Part shown: one piece after another, positions 58,365 through 64,000 of the stretch
Layout of the letters: each line of letters opens with the position of its first letter
Position numbering within the stretch: the first letter of the stretch is position 1
Assembly: GCF_000178155.2 (NCBI RefSeq)
Contig: NZ_ADKM02000086.1
Span: forward strand, 1 to 64,000
Length of the DNA stretch: 64,000 nucleotides
Direction of reading: 5' to 3'
DNA from: Hominimerdicola alba 8
GTDB lineage: Bacteria > Bacillota > Clostridia > Oscillospirales > Ruminococcaceae
Translations under genes and position numbers: made by a program
The notes under the pieces: generated by a model
What the model was told of the DNA's origin: nothing
The model's input: the letters and a program-made list of their open reading frames with translations, nothing else
Databases searched by the model: none

Positions 58365-59327
58365 ATGGCAAAGAAGATCGGCGTTCTCACAAGCGGCGGT
58401 GATGCTCCCGGCATGAACGCTGCTGTAAGAGCAGTATGCAGAGCAGCACTGGCAAGAGGTATGGAAGTAGTTGGCATCAAGCGCGGATACAATGGTCTGC
58501 TGAATGGTGAGATCATTGAAATGAATGCAAGGACTGTTTCCAACATAATCCAGCGCGGCGGCACATGCCTTTACACTGCAAGATGCCCCGAGTTCAGAAA
58601 CAAAGAGGGCGTTCAGAAGGGCGCTGACAAGTGCCGTGAGATCGGTCTTGACGGTATCGTTGTTATCGGCGGTGACGGTTCTTTTAGAGGCGCAGCTGAT
58701 CTGTCTGCTATGGGTATCCCCTGCATCGGTCTGCCGGGTACTATCGATAACGATATCTCCTGCACAGAGTACACCATCGGTTACGATACAGCTATGAACA
58801 CCGCTATGGAAATGATCGACAAGATCAGAGATACTGCACAGTCCCACGACAGATGCTCTGTTGTTGAGGTAATGGGCAGAAATGCAGGCTATATCGCTAT
58901 AAATGTTGGTCTGGCTGTCGGTGCTGAGGCTGTTATCACTCCTGAAGAGGACTACGATCTCGATGCTATCTGCGCTAAGATGCAGAAAGTTATGAAGAGC
59001 GGCAAGACTCACTTCCTGATAGTTGTTGCTGAGGGTGTTGGCAAGACCGAAGAGATCACAAAGCTGATACAGGAAAAGACCGGTGTTGAAACAAGAGCGA
59101 CAATTCTCGGTCATGTACAGAGAGGCGGCTCGCCTACAGTAAGAGATAGAGTTATCGCAACTCAGATGGGTTACCACGCTGTTGAACTGCTCGAAAAGGG
59201 CATCGGCAACAGAGTAGTTGGTATGCGCGACAACAAGATCTATGATGTTGATATCCAGGAGGCTCTGTCGATGACTAAGCCTTTCGAGGATGAGCTGTAC
59301 GCTATCCTGAACGATACCGCGTTCTAA
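58365..59327 (+). CDS. pfkA: ATP-dependent 6-phosphofructokinase
   Basis: A 320-residue PfkA of typical bacterial length. GVLTSGGDAPGMNAAVRA at the N-terminus binds ATP, GGDGSFRGA carries the nucleotide loop, GLPGTIDNDISCTEYTIGYDTA includes the catalytic Asp and substrate contacts, and VVEVMGRNAGYIA follows. GGDGS with Gly after Asp indicates ATP rather than pyrophosphate as donor. It commits glucose carbon to glycolysis. GGAGG lies 8 bp before the ATG at 58365. Confidence 0.97.
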   Translation: MAKKIGVLTSGGDAPGMNAAVRAVCRAALARGMEVVGIKRGYNGLLNGEIIEMNARTVSNIIQRGGTCLYTARCPEFRNKEGVQKGADKCREIGLDGIVVIGGDGSFRGAADLSAMGIPCIGLPGTIDNDISCTEYTIGYDTAMNTAMEMIDKIRDTAQSHDRCSVVEVMGRNAGYIAINVGLAVGAEAVITPEEDYDLDAICAKMQKVMKSGKTHFLIVVAEGVGKTEEITKLIQEKTGVETRATILGHVQRGGSPTVRDRVIATQMGYHAVELLEKGIGNRVVGMRDNKIYDVDIQEALSMTKPFEDELYAILNDTAF

Positions 59328-59357
59328 AAACGGTCATTTGCCGCAGATGCGGCTGAC

Positions 59358-59522
59358 ATATACAGAGTAGAGTGCCCTGCGTTAAGTGTCTGTCAGACGG
59401 GGAGTTGCTGACAGGACGAAAAGCATGTATGCTTGCGGTTCGGTGCTCGCATCCCGCTGAATGTGTAAAAGAGAGCTTTTCATGGACTACTCCTTTATAC
59501 ACGAAGCTGTTGTAAAAAGGAG
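59358..59522 (+). promoter_or_regulatory. THF riboswitch with ribosome-site sequestration
   Basis: The aptamer is at about 59358-59462. GAGTAG, then GCGTTAAGTGTC, then GGGGAGTTG with GACGAAAAGC, and GCTTGCGGTTCG with GCATCCCGCT match the tetrahydrofolate riboswitch consensus in order. Downstream, CTCCTTT (59490-59496) is complementary to AAAGGAG (59516-59522), the folT ribosome site, so folate binding probably blocks translation start. Confidence 0.92.
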
Positions 59523-59531
59523 GATATATCT

Positions 59532-60170
59532 ATGAAGAGCTTTTTTTCATCATTCAGAAAATCAGCAAACGAGTTCACTGACCTGAGAAGCCTGTCTATC
59601 ACGGGCATTTTCATCGCAATGTCGGTGGTGCTGGAGTCGGTGACGATCAACACACCGTACTTCAAGATCAGCTTTGCTTACCTAGCGGCTGCCTGCATCG
59701 GTTTGCTTTTCGGACCAACTGTCGGTTTTGCATCGGGGCTTATCTGCGATGTGCTGGGCTTTATGGTCAATCCGGGCGGTGCGCCTTTCCTGCCGATATA
59801 CACGCTGGTACAGGGCTTGTCGGGACTTATCTATGGTGCAGTGCTGTACTATAAAACGGACTATATGCAGTTCAGAAACATTTCAGACAAGTACGGACAC
59901 GGCAGGGATAAATACGGTCTTGGCGTACAGTTTTTTGTACGAATAGTTATTGCAAAACTACTGAATGTCATATTTATCAATATTCTTATCAACACCGCGC
60001 TGAACATGCACTACGGATTTATCCCGAAACAGGCGTACAGCGCAGCCATCGTTGCAAGAGTGATAAAAAATCTGGTTCAGCTTGCTGCTGATATACCGCT
60101 GATGTGTGTTATACTCCCCACTGTTTTTGTCATCTACAAGCGGACTTTCGGCAAGAAGGCAACTGCATAA
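59532..60170 (+). CDS. folT: Folate ECF transporter S component
   Basis: A 212-residue membrane protein with about six helices. SLSITGIFIAMSVVLESVTIN at the N-terminus with FGPTVGFASGLICDVLGF is the S-component pattern, and the FLPIYTLVQGLSGLIYGAVL segment is close to folate-type members. It captures folates and works with a shared EcfA-A'-T module, not present in this window. The THF riboswitch directly upstream gives strong support for folate as ligand. An insertion of charged residues (RNISDKYGHGRDKYG) lies in a loop near residue 115. Confidence 0.93.
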   Translation: MKSFFSSFRKSANEFTDLRSLSITGIFIAMSVVLESVTINTPYFKISFAYLAAACIGLLFGPTVGFASGLICDVLGFMVNPGGAPFLPIYTLVQGLSGLIYGAVLYYKTDYMQFRNISDKYGHGRDKYGLGVQFFVRIVIAKLLNVIFINILINTALNMHYGFIPKQAYSAAIVARVIKNLVQLAADIPLMCVILPTVFVIYKRTFGKKATA

Positions 60171-60178
60171 ACGTTTTC

Positions 60179-60207
60179 GGAGCGGTCTATTGATCGCTCC
60201 TTTTTGT
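60179..60207 (+). terminator. Terminator of folT
   Basis: The stem GGAGCG-GTC / GAT-CGCTCC is followed by TTTTTGT. Confidence 0.88.
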
Positions 60208-60396
60208 AAATTTTTTATAAATTTACAATTGATACTATGGAGTGCTTGAACACACCTCAGATCAGGTCAAATACTTGAAATTTCCTTTTTAATTGTACAA
60301 AACATCGTCAAGTTGCACGCTAATAATGTTCTCAACATGTATATTTGTACAATTCGCATCAAAAAAGACGACATTAATTAATATTTTTACGTAAAC

Positions 60397-60445
60397 GTAC
60401 AACCGATTGACAAACGGCTACGAAAACGTTATAATTAGGTTGTAC
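60397..60445 (+). promoter_or_regulatory. Consensus promoter flanked by an inverted operator pair
   Basis: TTGACA (60407-60412) and TATAAT (60430-60435) have a 17-bp spacer. GTACAACC (60397-60404) and GGTTGTAC (60438-60445) form a perfect 8-bp inverted repeat just outside the -35 and near the expected transcript start. Related TGTACAA words lie at 60294-60300 and 60345-60351. Confidence 0.8.
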
Positions 60446-60554
60446 TTGGGGAAGTATACTTTTATAAAGGCGGGGAGAAGTCATAGTGTTGGATAAACAC
60501 GGACATTTCCGAAACTTAACGGCTGCAGCTTCGGCTTGCAGCCGCTTTCTTTTT
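60442..60554 (+). ncRNA. Candidate small RNA, about 113 nt
   Basis: A promoter and a terminator (GGCTGCA / TGCAGCC stem at 60520-60543 followed by TTTCTTTTT) frame about 113 nt with no convincing gene. The interior is G-rich (GGCGGGGAG) with a GTGTTGGATAAACAC hairpin. A short frame begins near GGGGAG but reads through the terminator. No known RNA family is recognised. Confidence 0.55.
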
Positions 60555-60576
60555 GCACAAATACGCAAAAAAAGAC

Positions 60577-60605
60577 TTGAATATTTGTGGAAAATGTAGT
60601 ATAAT
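60577..60605 (+). promoter_or_regulatory. Promoter of proC
   Basis: TTGAAT (60577-60582) and TATAAT (60600-60605) have a 17-bp spacer. Confidence 0.83.
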
Positions 60606-60661
60606 AAATATGTTAAAGTGCTCGATAGAGTACAAAAATTTACCCGAACGGAGTGTTTGAT

Positions 60662-61465
60662 ATGAAATATAATGTAGGTTTTATCGGTGCGGGCAACATG
60701 GGCTTCGCCATAATGAAAGGCATCACAGGCAGCAGCATGGCTGATGACATAGCGCTGCACGTTTTTGACCCTTCGCAGGAAGCTATGGTAAGGGCTGAAC
60801 AGCTGGGTGCGGCTTCCGAAAAGAATAGTGCTGAACTGGTCAGCAAGTGTGGCTACATTTTTCTGGCGGTAAAGCCTCAGCAGCTTGACGAAGTTCTGGC
60901 TGATATAAAGGACGAGGTCACTGCTGACAAGGTCATCGTATCGATATGTGCAGGCATAACTGACGATTACATCGCATCGAAAACGATCGCGGGTGCAAAA
61001 GTCGTAATGGTAATGCCAAACACTCCCCTGCTGCTGGGCGAAGGCGCAACTGCGCTGGCAAAGTCTGACAGCGTCAGCGAAAACGAGTTCGGGCTGGTAT
61101 GCAGCATATTCGGATCATGCGGGATCTACTCAGTTCTGCCAAAGGACAAGATGAAAGAGGTCATCGCTATAAACGGTTCTTCACCTGCATTCATCTACCT
61201 GTATGCGCAGAGTTTCATCGAGTACGCAAAATCTGTCGGCATAGACGAAAAAGCGGCTACTGACCTGTTTGCCAAATCGCTGATAGGTTCTGCCAAGATG
61301 ATAACAGACAGCGGCAGAACGATAGACGAACTGATAACGATGGTTTCCTCAAAGGGCGGCACCACCATCGCGGGACTTGAAAAGCTGCGCGAAAACGATT
61401 TAGATAAGGCAGTCCGCGAATGCTGTGAGGCATGTACAAAGCGCGCTTACGAACTTTCTAAATAA
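60662..61465 (+). CDS. proC: Pyrroline-5-carboxylate reductase
   Basis: A 267-residue P5C reductase. The NAD(P) loop GFIGAGNMGFAI is at the N-terminus, FLAVKPQQLDEVL and VVMVMPNTPLLLGEGATAL are conserved, and the C-terminal TMVSSKGGTTIAGLEKL signature is complete. It makes proline from pyrroline-5-carboxylate. No proA or proB is in this window. GGAG lies 8 bp before the ATG at 60662. Confidence 0.96.
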   Translation: MKYNVGFIGAGNMGFAIMKGITGSSMADDIALHVFDPSQEAMVRAEQLGAASEKNSAELVSKCGYIFLAVKPQQLDEVLADIKDEVTADKVIVSICAGITDDYIASKTIAGAKVVMVMPNTPLLLGEGATALAKSDSVSENEFGLVCSIFGSCGIYSVLPKDKMKEVIAINGSSPAFIYLYAQSFIEYAKSVGIDEKAATDLFAKSLIGSAKMITDSGRTIDELITMVSSKGGTTIAGLEKLRENDLDKAVRECCEACTKRAYELSK

Positions 61466-61512
61466 AGCATAATTCCCTCACCTGACGCATAATTATTACT
61501 GAGGTGATGATG

Positions 61513-62124
61513 ATGCAGACAAGCATTGAAAGGGTCGAGGGTGAAAAAACGGTCTACAGACGAGGCAGCTTCGCTTTTTTATGCGGCGCGGCGATAGTAG
61601 GTGTGCTGCTGGGTGCGATGTGTTTCTGCCTGAACAGCGAACAGGCTGGCAGGCTGATGTTCTTCGGGACAAGTCTTGGCGAACGTGCCGCGATGGACTA
61701 CGGTCGGCTGATGGCTGGTTCTCTGCTGGGCAGCACTGCTTTCCTGCTGGGGCTGGCTCTGGCGGGATTTTGTGCGCTGGGTCAGCCTTTTGAACTTGCG
61801 CTGCTGGTGCTGCGTGGAATGGGTCTGGGCTGCATGCTGACAGAAGTTTACTCAGCGGTCGGAAAAAGCAATGTGCTGTATGCAGCCGGTCTGCTGCTTC
61901 CCGGTGCGATCATTTCGCTGCTGGGGCTGGTAGCTGCGGCGCGTGAAGCACTCTGCCTGTCGAACATTTACCTGCGGGTGACGCTTTCTTCGAGGGGCGG
62001 AGAGGGTCTTGTGGCAGCAGTGAAGCTGTACGGTGCAAAACTGCTCGTCATTGAAGCTATACTCGCACTTGCAGCGGGTGTTGATACCATTTGCAGTTAC
62101 CTGTTCATCGGCAGACTGGTCTGA
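61513..62124 (+). CDS. SpoIIM-like membrane protein
   Basis: A 203-residue protein with about five membrane helices. The layout and FGTSLGERAAMDYGRLM loop resemble SpoIIM-type proteins, part of the engulfment machinery in spore formers, but conserved residues are few and the assignment is tentative. GAGG lies 8 bp before the third of three consecutive ATGs (61513), the preferred start. It is followed 53 bp later by a DUF624-like gene. Confidence 0.6.
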   Translation: MQTSIERVEGEKTVYRRGSFAFLCGAAIVGVLLGAMCFCLNSEQAGRLMFFGTSLGERAAMDYGRLMAGSLLGSTAFLLGLALAGFCALGQPFELALLVLRGMGLGCMLTEVYSAVGKSNVLYAAGLLLPGAIISLLGLVAAAREALCLSNIYLRVTLSSRGGEGLVAAVKLYGAKLLVIEAILALAAGVDTICSYLFIGRLV

Positions 62125-62177
62125 CAAGCGGGAATATCTTCAAAGATCATACAAAGGCAAAATTCAAGGAGTTAAAA

Positions 62178-63056
62178 ATGGCATTATTCGGAAATTACAA
62201 TACACCGGGTCGCGGCGTGCTGAAAACGCCCCACGAAAAGCGTCCGTTCTTCAAGTTCTGGGAGATCTATTTCAGGCATTGCTGGCAGCTGATGGGGCTG
62301 AACATGCTCTATTTTCTGTTTACGATACCGCTTTTCGCCACTGTGATACTGGCGGGTGAGAACCTGAAATGGCTGGCTCTTATGGCGGTTTCGGGCATAA
62401 TGGGACCAGCCACCGCCGCCATGACGCGGGTGGTGCGAAACTTCTCGCAGGAGCGCCCGACATTTATGATGCACGACTTTTTCAGGGCGTTCAAGCTGAA
62501 CTTCAAACAGGGGCTTATAATGGGCTATATCGACACGGTTGTGGTCATCAGCTTTATAATCGGTGTGCCGATGTACCAGCAAATGGCGCAGAACAACACC
62601 GCGATGTACGTGCCTTACGTCATTACACTGGCGTGCATGCTGGTATTTCTGATGATGCACTTCTACATCTATCAGATGATGTGTTCGACCAATCTCACCA
62701 TGATGCAGATACTTCGCAATTCGCTTTTTCTTGTGAGTGTCGGGCTGAAGTCAACGATATTCACTCTGCTGACGACCCTTTTCGTAGTGATCTTCTGTTA
62801 CCTGATGCTTCTGGTGACACCTGCGGTCGGAATTGCACTGGTGATGATAATGCCTTTCACGTTCCTGACTTTTGTGGCGTGCTTCAACTGCTACCCTGTT
62901 ATCAGAAAGAATGTAATACAGCCGTATTACGACCAGCGCGGCGAACAGAACCCCGAAGAAGCCACTGTTGAGGGCGAAGCGCTCTTTGAGGACAAGGCGG
63001 CTGAGGAAGAAGCACCTGTTGCCGAGAAAAAGACCAAGCGCAAAACAATACGATAA
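62178..63056 (+). CDS. DUF624 (YesL-like) membrane protein
   Basis: A 292-residue protein with about six membrane helices and an acidic then basic C-terminal tail of about 50 residues. FFKFWEIYFRHCWQLMGLNMLYFLF and GIMGPATAAMTRVVRNFSQE are typical of DUF624, whose members often sit beside sugar transporters. Here it follows a SpoIIM-like gene. AAGGAG lies before the ATG at 62178. The role is unknown. Confidence 0.82.
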   Translation: MALFGNYNTPGRGVLKTPHEKRPFFKFWEIYFRHCWQLMGLNMLYFLFTIPLFATVILAGENLKWLALMAVSGIMGPATAAMTRVVRNFSQERPTFMMHDFFRAFKLNFKQGLIMGYIDTVVVISFIIGVPMYQQMAQNNTAMYVPYVITLACMLVFLMMHFYIYQMMCSTNLTMMQILRNSLFLVSVGLKSTIFTLLTTLFVVIFCYLMLLVTPAVGIALVMIMPFTFLTFVACFNCYPVIRKNVIQPYYDQRGEQNPEEATVEGEALFEDKAAEEEAPVAEKKTKRKTIR

Positions 63057-63067
63057 GAGATCAAAAA

Positions 63068-63107
63068 CAGCGTATGCAAAAAACTGCATACGCTGTGATT
63101 TTTTATT
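63068..63107. terminator. Bidirectional terminator
   Basis: The stem CAGCGTATGCA / TGCATACGCTG is followed by TGATTTTTTATT on the plus strand, with A-rich sequence (minus T-run) on the other side. Confidence 0.88.
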
Positions 63108-63999
63108 AGTTTTTCTCTATCTTGCCCAGTGAGAGCGCTTTGAGATAAGCGTTTATGAAACCGTCAAGATCTCCGTCCATGACTGCTTTGACATTGTTGT
63201 ATTCATAGCCTGTGCGCAGGTCTTTAACAAGAGTGTAGGGCATGAATACGTAGGAACGTATCTGAGAACCCCAAGCTATCTCCTTCTGCACGCCCTTGAT
63301 GTCCTCTATCTTTTCCAGATGCTCGCGCTCTTTTATCTCGATGAGTTTTGCTTTCAGCATCTTCATAGCGTAGTCCCTGTTCTGGAACTGCGAACGCTGG
63401 GTCTGGCAGGCAGTTACTATGCCTGTGGGCTTGTGTATCAGTCTTACCGCAGATGAAGTCTTGTTGATGTGCTGACCGCCCGCACCGCTCGCACGATAAA
63501 CTTCCATCTCGATATCTTCGGGTCTTATCTCGACTTCGATATTGTCATCGAGTTCGGGCATTACCTCGACCGCCGAGAAAGAAGTATGTCTGCTTCCCGA
63601 ACTGTCAAAAGGCGAAATGCGCACAAGTCTGTGAATACCCGACTCACTCTTAAGATAGCCATAGGCATTCTCACCCTCAATGAACATAGAACAACTCTTG
63701 ATACCTGCATCGCCGCCCTCTAAGATATCCATTATCTTAGCATTGAAGCCGTGAGAATCAGCCCACTTGGTATACATTCTTATGAGCATCTCCGTCCAGT
63801 CCTGCGCCTCAGTACCGCCTGCGCCCGCATGGAAGTTCAGTATGGCGTTGCTGTGGTCATACTCCCCTGTCAGCAGAGTTTCCAGCGATGCCGCATCCAG
63901 GTCGGCTTTCAGCTTGTCAAGTTCAGCCTTTATCTCTTCAACAAGTTCAGCCTGAGTATCTTCGTCCTCTTCGCCCGCCATCTCTATCATTACCTCGAT
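63106..63999 (-). CDS. prfB: Peptide chain release factor 2, 5' partial
   Basis: The C-terminal 298 residues of RF2; the N-terminus lies beyond the window. The stop-recognition tripeptide region SPFDSSGSRHTSF is near the middle, and the peptidyl-transferase motif GAGGQHINKTSSAVR follows. It ends translation at UGA and UAA. The site of the usual programmed frameshift would be outside the window. The frame is open to the edge, so the ATG at 63990 is internal. Confidence 0.95.
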   Translation of the reverse strand: MEVMIEMAGEEDEDTQAELVEEIKAELDKLKADLDAASLETLLTGEYDHSNAILNFHAGAGGTEAQDWTEMLIRMYTKWADSHGFNAKIMDILEGGDAGIKSCSMFIEGENAYGYLKSESGIHRLVRISPFDSSGSRHTSFSAVEVMPELDDNIEVEIRPEDIEMEVYRASGAGGQHINKTSSAVRLIHKPTGIVTACQTQRSQFQNRDYAMKMLKAKLIEIKEREHLEKIEDIKGVQKEIAWGSQIRSYVFMPYTLVKDLRTGYEYNNVKAVMDGDLDGFINAYLKALSLGKIEKN

Positions 64000-64000
64000 A

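Overview
The window looks like a chromosomal segment of a low-to-mid GC Gram-positive anaerobe of the Clostridia, most likely a Ruminococcus-type member of the Oscillospiraceae. Supporting signs are consensus sigma-A promoters, strong AGGAGG ribosome sites, the rpsF-ssb-rpsR order, lon-engB, a THF riboswitch before an ECF folate transporter gene, BspA-like leucine-rich repeat surface proteins, an NPxTG-type sorting tail and a PASTA kinase-like protein with an N-terminal zinc ribbon. I see no prophage, CRISPR array, rRNA operon or full insertion sequence. The mobile DNA consists of two families of short non-coding inverted-repeat elements.

Layout. 1-1.1 kb: end of a DUF4846 protein and a small wall-anchored protein. 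1.1-7.3 kb (minus): nucleobase uptake and salvage run (uraA, two small unknowns, upp, hpt, pbuG-like permease, unknown, purine PRTase). 7.4-12.4 kb (minus): a tightly overlapped five-gene lipid module (acyltransferase, acyl-CoA/AMP ligase, B12-type radical SAM protein, CDP-alcohol phosphotransferase, permuted-papain protein) behind one consensus promoter. 12.4-17 kb: two paralogous BspA-like LRR proteins with identical promoter modules, and a LysR regulator. 17-21 kb: gdhA, then an AT-rich island with one lipoprotein gene beside a beheaded gene remnant. 21-31 kb: small metabolic and unknown genes (MBL hydrolase, HAD phosphatase, EFR1 ferredoxin, DUF2461, DUF4272, cytidylate-kinase-like, YbaK, formate/nitrite transporter, GNAT, ABC-F). 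31-36.4 kb: disrupted zinc-ribbon genes, a membrane protein and a 1203-residue hybrid kinase with two receiver domains, HD-GYP and HPt. 37-41.6 kb: PIN-like protein with a histone-H1-like region, a frameshifted gene, uvrC and a deformylase-like gene. 41.7-42.1 kb: four tRNA genes. 42.3-52 kb (minus): AT-rich lipoprotein pair, hslO operon with a TrpR-family regulator, lon-engB, rpsF-ssb-rpsR and a RING/DUF2628 membrane protein. 52.5-64 kb: LCP protein, small Xre regulator, glycosyltransferase, PASTA pseudokinase, pfkA, THF riboswitch-folT, a candidate small RNA, proC, SpoIIM-like and DUF624 membrane proteins, and prfB at the edge.

The best-supported unusual result is a family of five short elements (103 bp, one shortened to 90 bp) with TATAGCAATCC ends. 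For three of them, removing the element plus one TA copy restores an interrupted reading frame or stop codon to the exact base. This shows that they are mobile, duplicate a TA target and have broken genes here: a zinc-ribbon gene, a membrane protein gene in the hslO operon, and the stop codon of an unknown gene. A second family of about 90-123 bp has TATCCC...CACACC ends. Other candidates are the lipid operon, a PASTA protein that has lost all three catalytic kinase residues, an ABC-F protein with a dead second ATPase site, and an orphan short transcription unit whose promoter is flanked by an 8-bp inverted operator pair.

Starts were reassigned wherever a Shine-Dalgarno sequence clearly decided them. 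Functions come from reading motifs by eye; no database search was possible.
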